Assembly (NCBI GenBank): GCA_016713535.1
Contig: JADJOY010000020.1
Span: 186,001-250,000, forward strand
Reading direction: 5' to 3'
DNA from: Deltaproteobacteria bacterium
Lineage (GTDB): Bacteria > JADJOY01
Length of the DNA: 64,000 nucleotides
The notes under the pieces are model-generated. The model did not search any database. It saw only the letters and a list, made by a program, of their open reading frames with translations, and was not told the origin of the DNA. Positions 28,062 through 36,847 of the stretch are shown here, one piece after another. The first letter of the stretch is position 1. The number at the start of each line of letters is the position of its first letter. The translations under genes were made by a program, and so were the position numbers.

Positions 28062-28454
28062 ATGGCCAAGCCCGCCCGCGCCAGGTCGAAGCCCGAAGCC
28101 GGCTCCGACAAGCCGCCCCAGGCTTACACGGAGTTCATCGCTCGCTACCCGGACCTCGGGCGCGCGTGGGATCTCATCGGTCGGGCCGGCGAGCACGGCC
28201 CCCTCGACGAGCGAACGGCGCGGCTGGTGAAGCTCGGCATCGCGATCGGTGCCTTCCGCGAGGGCGCGGTGCGGTCGGGCGTACGCAAGGCGATCAAGCT
28301 CGGCATCGAACGGGCCGAGATCGAGCAGGTCGTGGCGCTCGCGGCTGGCACCCTCGGCATGCCGTCGACCGTCGCGATCGACTCGTGGGTGCAGCCCCTG
28401 CTGAGCGCTCCGAGCGATGCCGCGCCGGCGGGGAAGCGTCGCGGCCGCGGGTAG
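28062..28454 (+). CDS. Carboxymuconolactone-decarboxylase-like protein lacking the CxxC
   Basis: This encodes 130 residues. The helix pair LDERTARLVKLGIAIGAFREGAVRSGVRKAIKLGIERAEIEQVVALAAGTLGMPSTVAI matches the CMD/AhpD fold (family pattern E-x-x-x-x-A/V...G-x-x-x-x-E-I-x-E-x-x-A). The AhpD peroxidase motif CxxCxxxH is absent: the matching site reads AFREGAVRSGVR. Thus it is probably a decarboxylase-type or structural member, not a peroxidase. AGAGGAGG lies a good distance upstream of ATG 28062. It follows the DDN-like gene; a redox pair is possible but not shown. Confidence 0.75.
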   Translation: MAKPARARSKPEAGSDKPPQAYTEFIARYPDLGRAWDLIGRAGEHGPLDERTARLVKLGIAIGAFREGAVRSGVRKAIKLGIERAEIEQVVALAAGTLGMPSTVAIDSWVQPLLSAPSDAAPAGKRRGRG

Positions 28455-28592
28455 CGGCGGGCGCGAGCCGGCCAGGGCGGCCGACGGGTGCGGAGCCGAC
28501 CGGTCCGGACCCCATGCGGCCTCTCACGGCCGCCCATACGCCCACGCGTCGATCGTACGGAGGTCCGCGCGCCGTCGAGGCCGCCGATGACC

Positions 28593-29139
28593 TCAGCTCG
28601 CGGCGGCCAGCGCGCCGAGGCGCGCCACCCAGTCGGCGCGCGTGGCGTCGCCGCCCGACGCCTCTCTCGACCTCCGCGAAGCGCCGCAGCATGCGCTTGA
28701 TCGCGTCGGGCGAGAGCATCTCCTCGGCCATCGGGTAGAGGACGCCGTTCTCCTTCTGGATGTGGCCAGCGAGCAGGCGCGCGAAGTCGCGCGCGGCCTT
28801 GGCCGCGGCGGCGTCGTCGCCGCCGACCATGGTCCGCACCAGCGCACGCCCCTGATCGTGCTCGAGGCGCATCATCGCGAGCGGGCCGACGTCGCGAGGC
28901 AGCCCGGCCTCCTCCATCGCGACGAACAACACGTCTTCTTCCTTGCCGTGATGGCGGCGGTCCGCGAACTCGCGGATGAACTCGGTGAGCTGCGTGAGCC
29001 GCCCGCGCGCCGTGGCGGAGCCCTGCTCGAGCGCCTTCGCCTCGCGCTCGAGGAGCAGCAAGGCGCGGGTGATGAGCTCGTGCTCGTATCGCAGCAGGCC
29101 GGTGGGCTGGTCGTCGAAGCCGTGCTTCTCCACGATCAT
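28593..29139 (-). CDS. Hemerythrin-domain protein (frame break near 28663-28668)
   Basis: A diiron hemerythrin-like bundle of about 180 residues. Ligand pattern: His in LLRYEHELITRAL, HHGKEEDVLFVAM (His and Glu), His in MRLEHDQGRALV, and HIQKENGVLYPMAEE. These match the HHE cation-binding domain, used for O2/NO sensing or iron handling in bacteria. The end of the protein changes frame at a TC dinucleotide run (28663-28668): EVER continues as EASGGDATRADWVARLG before the stop at 28593. ATG at 29139 starts MIVEKHGFDD. Convergent with the CMD-like gene. Confidence 0.8.
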
Positions 29140-29296
29140 CGTCGCTCTCGATCGGTCCGCGGGTGTTCGCGGGGCAGCGCCCCGGCGGCGGTGAGGCATG
29201 CGGACCGCACCACCCCACCGGCGGGCAGCCTAGCGGCCCACCCACCCTCACCTCATGACTTTTCTCAGTCGCGGCGGCAAGCGCCGAAACCCGCGG

Positions 29297-31273
29297 TCAG
29301 CCCGCGGCCGGCGGAAGTCGGCAGGCCGCGTCCTCGCCGAGCACCACGGCGAGGCGGTCGCGGAGGTGCTCCAGGCTGAACGGCTTCTCGAGGAAGCCCG
29401 AGCACGAGAGCTCCCCGACTCGCACCAGCGCGTCCTGCTCCGAGTAGCCGCTCATCATCAGCACCGGGACGTCGGTGTCCACCGAGCGCACGTCGGCGAG
29501 GGTCTCGGCACCGTGACGGCGCACCATCGTGAGGTCGATGAGCACCAGGCGCGGCTTGAGCTGCTTGTCGCGGAGGAGCGGAAGTACCTCGTCGCCATCG
29601 GCGGCCTCGACGACCTCGAAGCCGAGCAGCTCGAGCATCGAGCTGGCGGCCATGCGCACCAGCCGGTCGTCGTCGACCACCAGCGCGAGCCCCGCGTCCT
29701 TCCAGGCGCGAGCTCCGGATCGCGGCTTGCGGACCGACGTCGGCGCCGCCGCGGCAGCAGCCGGCAGAACCACGCGGAACGTGGTGCCACGACCGACCTC
29801 GCTCCTCACTCGCACCGCGCCACCGTGAGAGCGCAGGATGCCGTGCACCGCCGACAGACCCAGTCCACGACCGGTGAACTTGGTGCTGTAAAAGGGGTTG
29901 AAGATCCGCGACAGGACGTCCGGCGTCATGCCGCAGCCCGAGTCCTCGACCTCGACGAACACGTAGCTCTCGTCGGGCAGCTCCGGCACCGGCACGAACT
30001 CCGCCCAGTCGGCGTCGTCGAGGCGCGTGATACCGGTCGTGACGGTGATCCGCCCGCCCGCGTCCGCGAGCGCCTCGGACGCATTCATGAGCAGGTTCAT
30101 GACCACCTGGCGAAGCTGGCTCGCGTCGCCCTTCACGGCTGGCAGCGCGGCGGCGAAGCGCCGCTCGACCTGCGCCCGCTTGCTGAACGAGAGCTTCACG
30201 AGCTGCGCGGTCTCGCCCACCAGCGCGTTGACGTCGATCGGCGCCGTGGTGGTCTTGCCGCGGCCCGCGTACGCGAGCATCTGCCGGCACAGCTCGGCGG
30301 CGCGGGTGGCGCCCTCCTCGATCGCGCGCATGCGCTCGAGCTGCGAAGGTGAGAGCGGCGCCTCCTCGCGGGCGATCGAGGCGTTGCCGAGGATCCCGGT
30401 CAGCAGGTTGTTGAAGTCGTGGGCGATCCCCGCCGCGAGCACGCCCAGGCTCTCGAGGCGCTGCGCCTCCTCGAGCTTGCGCTCCATGCGGCGGCGCTCC
30501 TCCTCGGCGCGGGTGCGCTCGGTGCGGTCGCGAACGATCAGCACCACGCCGGTGATACCACCGGCCTCGTCGCGGATGGGCGCGGCGCTCAGATCGACCG
30601 GCACCTCGGTGCCGTTGCGCCCCTGCAGGACCGTGCCGTTCGAGACCTGCAGCACCACACCCTCGCGCAGCGCCTGCTGGACCGGGTCGGCGAGCAACCT
30701 CCGATCGGGTCCATGAACCGCGCGGAAGACCTCGCTCGAGGGCCGTCCGAGCGCCTCGTGGCGCAGCCAGCCGGTGAACTGCTCGGCGACGGGGTTCACG
30801 AACGTGAGGCGCCCGTGCACGTCGGTGGCGAGCACCGCGTCGCCGATGCTCATGAGCGTGGTCGCGAGCCACCGCTCCATGCCGCGGAGCTTCTGGTCCT
30901 CACGATGGCGGTAGAGCGAGGTCTCGATGGTGGCCGCGAGCTCGCGCCCCTCGAACGGCTTGACCAGATAGCCGTAAGGCGAGCTGGCGCACGCGCGCTC
31001 GAGGGTCGCGGGATCCGCATGCGACGTGAGGAACACGATCGGCACCTCGAGCGTCTCGCGGATGCGCCGCGCGGCTTCGGTCCCGTCGAGGCTCCCTCGC
31101 AGCTTCACGTCCATCAGGATGAGATCGGGTCCACGCTCCCGGGCGTCGCGGATCGCGTCCTCCCCCGAGATCGCCACCCCCGCGACTCGGTAGCCGAGGT
31201 CCACGAGGTGGTCCTCGATGTCAGCGGCGATGAGCCGCTCGTCCTCGACGATCAGGATCCGTTCACCGGCCAT
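29297..31273 (-). CDS. Hybrid sensor histidine kinase: receiver - PAS - HisKA - HATPase - receiver
   Basis: This encodes 658 residues with five domains in order: a receiver (RILIVEDERLIAADIEDHL, phospho-acceptor Asp in LILMDVKLRGS), a PAS domain (DAVLATDVHGRLTFVNPVAEQFTGW), HisKA with LAAGIAHDFNNLLTGI (phospho-His), HATPase (MNLLMNASEAL, EDSGCGM, GRGLGLSAVHGI), and a C-terminal receiver (LALVVDDDRLVRM, acceptor Asp in VLIDLTM). No transmembrane segment, so it is probably cytoplasmic. Its start overlaps the 3' end of the upstream kinase gene by 11 bases, so they form an operon and likely a phosphorelay. Confidence 0.92.
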   Translation of the reverse strand: MAGERILIVEDERLIAADIEDHLVDLGYRVAGVAISGEDAIRDARERGPDLILMDVKLRGSLDGTEAARRIRETLEVPIVFLTSHADPATLERACASSPYGYLVKPFEGRELAATIETSLYRHREDQKLRGMERWLATTLMSIGDAVLATDVHGRLTFVNPVAEQFTGWLRHEALGRPSSEVFRAVHGPDRRLLADPVQQALREGVVLQVSNGTVLQGRNGTEVPVDLSAAPIRDEAGGITGVVLIVRDRTERTRAEEERRRMERKLEEAQRLESLGVLAAGIAHDFNNLLTGILGNASIAREEAPLSPSQLERMRAIEEGATRAAELCRQMLAYAGRGKTTTAPIDVNALVGETAQLVKLSFSKRAQVERRFAAALPAVKGDASQLRQVVMNLLMNASEALADAGGRITVTTGITRLDDADWAEFVPVPELPDESYVFVEVEDSGCGMTPDVLSRIFNPFYSTKFTGRGLGLSAVHGILRSHGGAVRVRSEVGRGTTFRVVLPAAAAAAPTSVRKPRSGARAWKDAGLALVVDDDRLVRMAASSMLELLGFEVVEAADGDEVLPLLRDKQLKPRLVLIDLTMVRRHGAETLADVRSVDTDVPVLMMSGYSEQDALVRVGELSCSGFLEKPFSLEHLRDRLAVVLGEDAACRLPPAAG

Positions 31274-32711
31274 GGAGGTCCTCCCCCGAGGTGGAGGGCT
31301 CGACCGTGAAGCTCACGTCGAAGCGCGTGCCTCCTTCGCGAGACATCGACATCGTGGCGCCGAGCTGCTCGAGCATGTATCCGACCAGGCGAAGGCCGAG
31401 CGACGAGCCCGCGTCGGGCGCGAACCCCTCCGGGACACCGATACCGTCGTCGGCGACGGTCAGCACCCGCCGATCGGCCGCGGGCGCGCGCAACGAGATC
31501 GTGAGCTGCCCCGCGGGCACGTTCGCGAAGGCGTGCTTGAAGCCGTTCGACACCAGCTCGTTCACGATCAGCCCGAGCGGAAGCGCGACATCGGGCGTCA
31601 GCCACACCCGGTCGGCGCTCACCTCCGCGTGGACGTTGGGCGCGAGCGGCGCGTAGGTGTGCGCCACCAGCGACACCAGGCTCTTCAGGTAATCCCCGGC
31701 GGGGATCTGCGCGACGTTGGGCGACTGGTAGAGCTTCTGGTGGATCAGCGCCATCGCGCGCACCCGGTCCTGGGCCTCCTGGAACACCGCCAGCAGCCGT
31801 GGGTCGTCGAGCTTGCGGGACTGGAGCTTGAGCAGGCTCGAGACGAGCTGGAGATTGTTCTTGACCCGGTGGTGGATCTCCTTGAGCAGCGTCTCCTTCT
31901 CGGCGAGGGAGGCGCGGAGCTGGTGCTCGGCCTGCTTGCGCTGCGTGATGTCGATGACCGCCGCCAGCACGAAGAACCCATCCGCCGTCTGGATCGGGTT
32001 GAGTCCGATCTCGACCGGCAGCTCGGTGCCGTCCTTGCGGACGCCGAAGAGGTCACGGCCGCCCCCCATGGGACGGGTGCTGGGAGAGCGGAAGAACGAC
32101 GCGCGCTGCGTCGGATGACCGTCGCGGAAGCGGGCCGGCACGAGGGTCTCGATCGGCTGGCCGAGGAGGTCCTCGCGCGCCCAGCCGAACACCCGCTCGA
32201 CCTGCGAGTTCACCATCGCGATGCGGCCGTCGGCGCTCACCAGGATCATCACGTTGGGCGCCGCCTCGACGGCGAGTGCGAGGCGCTCGGCGGCGCGCTT
32301 GCGCTCGGTGATGTCGACCACCGAGGCCAGGACGGCGGGCCCCTCGCGCAGCACCAGCGGCGTGAGGGTGATCTCGACGGGAAGCTCGCTGCCGTCGCGC
32401 CGCATCGCGAAGAGGTCGCGCCCCGCGCCCATCGGACGAACCTCGGGGGTCGCGAAGAACACCGTACGGCGCGCCACGTGCTCGGCGCGAATGCGGCGCG
32501 GGATCAGGACCTCGACCGGCTGGCCGACCAGCTCGTCGCGCCTCCAGCCGAAGAGCCGCTCGGTCTGCGTGTTCACGAGCGTGATCGCGCCCTCCTCCGA
32601 CACCACCAGCATCGAGCTCGGCGCCGCCTCGAAGACGGTGCGGAAGAGCTCGTGCGGTATGTCGCGCGAGCTCGACGGCAGGTCGACATCGAGCGTGTTG
32701 GCTTGCATCAC
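31263..32711 (-). CDS. PAS-PAS sensor histidine kinase of the HisKA_2/HWE type
   Basis: This encodes 482 residues. Two tandem PAS domains (PSSMLVVSEEGAITLVNTQTERLFGW and APNVMILVSADGRIAMVNSQVERVFGW, both ending in SVVDITERK/AVIDITQRK) precede a HisKA_2-type dimerisation motif LKEIHHRVKNNLQLVSSLLKLQSR, whose His is the phosphorylation site, and a HATPase domain (IVNELVSNGFKHAF, VADDGIGVPEG, SLGLRLVGYML). The kinase is cytoplasmic and uses a light, redox or ligand signal that cannot be told. It overlaps the hybrid kinase downstream by 11 bases and has a ~240-bp upstream spacer. Confidence 0.92.
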   Translation of the reverse strand: MMQANTLDVDLPSSSRDIPHELFRTVFEAAPSSMLVVSEEGAITLVNTQTERLFGWRRDELVGQPVEVLIPRRIRAEHVARRTVFFATPEVRPMGAGRDLFAMRRDGSELPVEITLTPLVLREGPAVLASVVDITERKRAAERLALAVEAAPNVMILVSADGRIAMVNSQVERVFGWAREDLLGQPIETLVPARFRDGHPTQRASFFRSPSTRPMGGGRDLFGVRKDGTELPVEIGLNPIQTADGFFVLAAVIDITQRKQAEHQLRASLAEKETLLKEIHHRVKNNLQLVSSLLKLQSRKLDDPRLLAVFQEAQDRVRAMALIHQKLYQSPNVAQIPAGDYLKSLVSLVAHTYAPLAPNVHAEVSADRVWLTPDVALPLGLIVNELVSNGFKHAFANVPAGQLTISLRAPAADRRVLTVADDGIGVPEGFAPDAGSSLGLRLVGYMLEQLGATMSMSREGGTRFDVSFTVEPSTSGEDLHGR

Positions 32712-32950
32712 CAGCAGGGTCTAACCTGACTTGGCCGCGCGACGACGAAGTTCGATCGAGCTGTACTGCGCGGTCCGAGCCGTTGGGCGGGTACGCGCCC
32801 CGCCGCAGGGGCCTCGCCACCTCGCTTTCCTGCGGCGCATTCGGGGATGCGGGGAGCGGCGAGATCGGGACGAGGAGCCGATAGGGGAATCCCCGCTGGT
32901 GCGGGCAACCCCGGCTCGTGGCCTGTTCACGCCATGGAGCCGGTGAGGCG

Positions 32951-35008
32951 CTACCGTTCGCCGGCGGACTCCACGGGCGCCTCGACGGTGCCGTCGAGGG
33001 CCGCGATCGTGACGATCGGCAAGCCGTCGGCTCGAGCGCCGGTGAGGCGCTCGACGACCGCCGGATCGGCGCGCCTGTAGCGAATCGCGACGTGTAGTCG
33101 CAGCGGAGAACCGCCGGGCGTGGTCGCACGCGGCAGCGGAAGGTCGATCGCGAGGTCGCCGAGCGCCGGCACCCGGCCGCCATCGGCGACTGACGCGACC
33201 GCCCACAGGCGGTGATCGTCGATGGTCGCGCCGTGCGAGTCGGTGAAGCGATGGCCGAGGCGAGGCGCGCCGTCGGGGCCGTCGCTCCCCACGTCGAGCA
33301 ACGTCGCCCCCGCCGCATCCTCGACCCGCGCCGCGAGCCACACCTGCACCAGGTCCGTGGGCGCGTTGGGGAACGAGTGGCCGATCCTCCCCGGGCTGCG
33401 GATGCTCACGCGCAGCACCGGCTCCGGCCCGGGTGCCAGGCTCGCGGCGAGGTCGACGAGCCCGCTCTCCAGGAACTCGCGAGTCGCGCGCTCCTCGGGC
33501 TCACCGCCCGCGAACCGCGCGACGTACGTGCTGGCCGCGCGAAACCGGTGGTCGGGGGTGAGATAGGCCTCCCCCTCCACCCGCCGCGGCATGTGGCAGG
33601 TGGCGCACGTCTTGCCGTGCAGGCCCTCGCGCGCATCCTGCCAGCTCGTGAACTGGTCCTGCAGCACCTCGGCGAGACGCCCCTCGGTAGGGGGCGCGAG
33701 CGTCTGGACGTGGCACGGGCCACAGGTCGCCGCGCCGCGGCTCGCGGCGAAGCTCTCGCGATGAGTGGTGACGCGCGCCGCCACCAGCACGTTCGCCTCG
33801 GTGAAGAAGATCGACGATTTCCGAACCGCCTGCGCGGTGGGGCCGGCACGCTCGCCGAGGGTCACGAAAGGCCGGCTCGAGATCGGCGTCACGGCGAACA
33901 CGCCGTCGCCTGCGCGGGGATCGGCCGCCATGTGGTGGCAGCTCACGCAGTGCACGCCCGCGCGATAGCCGTCGCTCGCGAGGACCGAAGCCAGCGGGAC
34001 CAGCGCCGGATCCGGGGCGTGAGGCGCGTGACAGCGCAGGCACGCCACGATCGCGCCGGGTCCGCGCTCGCGGGCGAGGTTCTCGACCAGCGCGGTGAAG
34101 AGCGGGTTGGCGGCGGCGTGAGCGTGCGCCGAGACCTTCCAGCCCTCCGACACGCTCGCGTGACAGCCCACGCACGCCTCCGGCAGCGCTCGGTGGAAAC
34201 CCGCATCCACCGCCACCACGAGGCCGGTGTCGACGGCGGGCGGCTCGAGGCCGCGTTGGCGCACCTCGATCCACCCCGCCGCGCAGGCCACGAGCACCGT
34301 GAACACCGGCAACGTCACGCGCGTCAGCGGCTGCCGCCAGCGGTGAACGGCGCGCGGATCCGCGTCCGGCGCAGAGCCCCGCCGAGCCCGGCGCGCGATC
34401 ACCACGTGCAGCGCCGCCGCCGCGAACACCGCCACCGCGAGCTCCCGATGGAGGCGCCACTGGCGCTCGCCCGCGAGCCCGCCTTGCATGGTGAGGCCGC
34501 TCACCGCCACCACCAGCATCGCGAGCAAGAGGACCACTCCGCTCACGAAGCCGTTGCGGGCGAAGCTGCGCCAGCGCCCGAGGAGCGCCGCGAGCACCCA
34601 CGCCAGCGCCAGCCCGAACGCGACGCTGAAGGCGCGATCCAGGAAGAGCCGCACCGTGCCGGGCATCGAGACCTGGCTGGTCGCGAGGAAGACGAGCGCC
34701 ACGGCCGCACCGATCAGCGGCGCCTTGGGCACGCGCCGCACGGCCGGCGCGGCGCCACCGAACACCCGCAGCAGGTGGACGCCGACGTAGAGCACGCCTG
34801 CCACGACGAGGGCGCTACCGGCATGGGCGTGGGCGAGCTGGACGAGCTGGACCGTGGCGCCGGGCGCGTCCCACGGGATGGTGCCGAACCCGGTCACGAC
34901 CTGGAACGCCACCAGCGCCACCACCACGCCGCGCAGGCGCTCCTCGGCGGCGGTGAGCCGCGCGACGCGCGACGCCCGCGCGGCGGCGGGTGGAACGGGC
35001 GCCGTCAC
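32951..35008 (-). CDS. Membrane b-type / five-heme c-type cytochrome fusion
   Basis: This encodes 685 residues. The N-terminal ~300 residues contain about seven transmembrane helices; paired His residues within two of them (HAHAGSALVVAGVLYVGVH and HRELAVAVFAAAALHVV) suit b-type heme binding. The exported C-terminal part holds five CxxCH motifs: CVGCH, CLRCH, CVSCHH, CGPCH and CATCH. The first sits in the context LPEACVGCHASVSEGWKVSAH, as in cytochrome c-554-like multiheme proteins. The rest is a beta-rich domain (VSIRSPGRIGHSFPNAPTDL). The GTG start (35008-35006) overlaps the previous gene's stop as GTGA. It may pass electrons from quinols to periplasmic carriers. Confidence 0.85.
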   Translation of the reverse strand: MTAPVPPAAARASRVARLTAAEERLRGVVVALVAFQVVTGFGTIPWDAPGATVQLVQLAHAHAGSALVVAGVLYVGVHLLRVFGGAAPAVRRVPKAPLIGAAVALVFLATSQVSMPGTVRLFLDRAFSVAFGLALAWVLAALLGRWRSFARNGFVSGVVLLLAMLVVAVSGLTMQGGLAGERQWRLHRELAVAVFAAAALHVVIARRARRGSAPDADPRAVHRWRQPLTRVTLPVFTVLVACAAGWIEVRQRGLEPPAVDTGLVVAVDAGFHRALPEACVGCHASVSEGWKVSAHAHAAANPLFTALVENLARERGPGAIVACLRCHAPHAPDPALVPLASVLASDGYRAGVHCVSCHHMAADPRAGDGVFAVTPISSRPFVTLGERAGPTAQAVRKSSIFFTEANVLVAARVTTHRESFAASRGAATCGPCHVQTLAPPTEGRLAEVLQDQFTSWQDAREGLHGKTCATCHMPRRVEGEAYLTPDHRFRAASTYVARFAGGEPEERATREFLESGLVDLAASLAPGPEPVLRVSIRSPGRIGHSFPNAPTDLVQVWLAARVEDAAGATLLDVGSDGPDGAPRLGHRFTDSHGATIDDHRLWAVASVADGGRVPALGDLAIDLPLPRATTPGGSPLRLHVAIRYRRADPAVVERLTGARADGLPIVTIAALDGTVEAPVESAGER

Positions 35009-35679
35009 GGTGCGACGGGAAAGCCGCGCTCGAAACGCTCGACGAGCTCGGCGGTGCGGCCACGCTCGCGCCACGCGGCGGCCCCTCCGAACGCGGCGGC
35101 GCCGAGCTCGTCGTAGAGCGCGAGCATCCGCTTCCAGGTCGCGGGGCGCAGCCGCGACGGCTCGAGCGTGAGCGCCGGATCGAGCTCGACGGGGCGGAAT
35201 GGGTCGAGCGGCGCTCCGGCGAAGAGATCGGCGAGGGTGTCGCGCGCGGCGACCAGCTCGCGCGGCACGTCCGTGAAGCCCGAGGGATTCGGCGTGCCGC
35301 TCTCGGCCGCGCTCGCGACCTTGGACTCCGCGGTGGCGAACATCGCGTGCACCCAGCGCAGCACGTCGAGGTGCCCGTGGCGGACGTGGGCGTAGTTCTC
35401 GAGGAGCCCCTCGACGAAACACACCAGCGAGATCGTCGCCTCGAAGAGCGACGGCTCCGGTGGCGCCGGCTGCGTCCACGAGCGCGGCGCGCCTCCCGCC
35501 CGCGGGTAGAGCTTGCGATTGAGGGCGTGCTGGCGCTTCACGGCCTCGCACGCCGCCTCGAACGCGTCGCACCACCGCTCCTCGAGCGGACGAGCCAGAT
35601 CGGCGTTCGCGCGCGGCGCGAGCGCGAAATGCGCGATGGCCGCGCCCGGTGGGGGCTTGCGAACGCCGTCGAAGCTCAT
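35005..35679 (-). CDS. Protein of unknown function coupled to the membrane multiheme cytochrome
   Basis: This encodes 224 residues starting at ATG 35679. It is helical by composition, with PRPLEERWCDAFEAACEAVKRQHALNRKLYPR and LVCFVEGLLENYAHVRHGHLDVLRWVHAMFAT. There is no CxxCH, signal peptide or membrane segment, so it is cytoplasmic. His-rich HVRHGHLDVLRWVHAMF could bind a metal or heme, but this is only a guess. Its stop overlaps the GTG start of the cytochrome gene (GTGA). An assembly or redox partner role is plausible. No family recognised. Its 5' side meets the tandem repeat array at 35.71 kb. Confidence 0.6.
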   Translation of the reverse strand: MSFDGVRKPPPGAAIAHFALAPRANADLARPLEERWCDAFEAACEAVKRQHALNRKLYPRAGGAPRSWTQPAPPEPSLFEATISLVCFVEGLLENYAHVRHGHLDVLRWVHAMFATAESKVASAAESGTPNPSGFTDVPRELVAARDTLADLFAGAPLDPFRPVELDPALTLEPSRLRPATWKRMLALYDELGAAAFGGAAAWRERGRTAELVERFERGFPVAP

Positions 35680-35710
35680 GTGTCCCAAGCTACCGCACCG
35701 CGCCGGGCAC

Positions 35711-36597
35711 GCGAACGAGGATCGGCGCCGCAGGCGCGCCTTCCGGGCCCAGATCCGCCCCCCTGGAGCGCGCCCGCTTCGTCGGGCGCCAGCGGTCGAG
35801 CGGGAGCGAACGGGGATCGAGGCGATCGGCGACGCCCGCGCCACGTCGTAGCGCCGGGCACGCAACGCGTTCCCCCTCCCGCACGACCCGCGAACGAGGA
35901 TCGGCGCCGCAGGCGCGCCTTCCAGACCCGGATCCGCCCCCTGGAGCGCGCCGCTCCGTCGGGCGCCAGCGGTCGAGCGGGAGCGAACGGGGACCGAAGC
36001 GATCGGCGACGCCGGCGCCACGTCGTATCGCCGGGCACGCAACGCGTACCCCTCCCGGACGACCCGCGAACGAGGATCGGCGCCGCAGGCGCGCCTTCCG
36101 GGCCCGGATCCGCCCCCTGGAGCGCGCCCGCTTCGTCGGGCGCCAGCGGTCGAGCGGGAGCGAACGGGGACCGAAGCGATCGGCGACGCCGGCGCCTCGT
36201 CGTATCGCCGGGCACGCAACGCGTGCCCCTCCCGCACGACCCGCGAACGAGGATCGGCGCCGCAGGCGCGCCTTCCAGACCCGGATCCGCCCCCCCTTGA
36301 GCACGCCCGCCCCGTCGGGCGCCAGCGGTCGAGCGGGAGCGAACGGGGACCGAAGCGATCGGCGACGCCGGCGCCACGTCGTATCGCCGGGCACGCAACG
36401 CGTACCCCTCCCGGACGACCCGCGAACGAGGATCGGCGCCGCAGGCGCGCCTTCCGGGCCCGGATCCGCCCCCCTGGAGCGCGCCCGCTTCGTCGGGCGC
36501 CAGCGGTCGAGCGGGAGCGAACGGGGACCGAAGCGATCGGCGACGCCGGCGCCACGTCGTATCGCCGGGCACGCAACGCGTGCCCCTCCCCCGATCG
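35711..36597. repeat. Tandem array of five ~177-bp units of composite palindromic repeat
   Basis: Units begin with GCGAACGAGGATCGGCGCCG at 35711, 35890, 36066, 36243 and 36422, so the spacing is 179, 176, 177 and 179 bases; the last ends near 36597. Each unit contains in order: GGCGCCGCAGGCGCGCCTTCC, a GGATCCGCCCCC part, CTGGAGCGCGCCCGCTTCGTC with its mirror GGGCGCCAGCGG, GAGCGGGAGCGAACGGGGA, and CGTATCGCCGGGCACGCAAC with GCGTGCCCCTCCC or variants. The same modules occur singly elsewhere in the window. Long frames run through it on both strands but look like low-complexity translations. Confidence 0.9.
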
Positions 36598-36791
36598 CGC
36601 CACGACCGGACTCGGCAACCGGCACGCGCCAGAGGTGCGCGGCGCGTTGCCGCGCCGGATTTGGGGTGGAACAGCCGCGCGGTCAGCCGACGAGCCAACT
36701 CGCGATCCCGGCTCGGTCCACGAGAAGACTCGCCGAGCGGCCCGTCGCAGAGCGACGGCGGCGAGCAAGGCGAGCCGACTCGGGGGTGGGA

Positions 36792-36840
36792 CCCGCGCGA
36801 ATTCACTTCGCGCGGGCGGGGGGGGCTGGAATAGCCCCCC
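36792..36840 (-). terminator. Two hairpins after the epimerase gene
   Basis: Immediately downstream (minus strand) of the epimerase stop at 36848 lie GGGGGGCT/AGCCCCCC (36820-36840) and CCCGCGCGAA/TTCGCGCGGG around TTCAC (36792-36816). No T run follows. They probably end the acyltransferase-epimerase transcript. Confidence 0.55.
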
Positions 36841-36847
36841 GCAGAGA

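Noticed and set aside
28294-28592. Extended hemerythrin frame overlapping the CMD-like gene
   Set aside because: After EVER the frame becomes Arg-rich low complexity, while the other frame gives a short normal ending at 28593.
35711-36597. CRISPR array
   Set aside because: Units are ~177 bp and nearly identical throughout, with no short repeats alternating with unique spacers, and no cas genes in the window.
35690-36768. Long open frames with repeated peptides through the tandem array, on both strands
   Set aside because: They read the palindromic repeat in arbitrary frames; the peptides are Arg/Pro/Ala-rich, have no start or ribosome site, and occur in several frames at once. Treated as non-coding.
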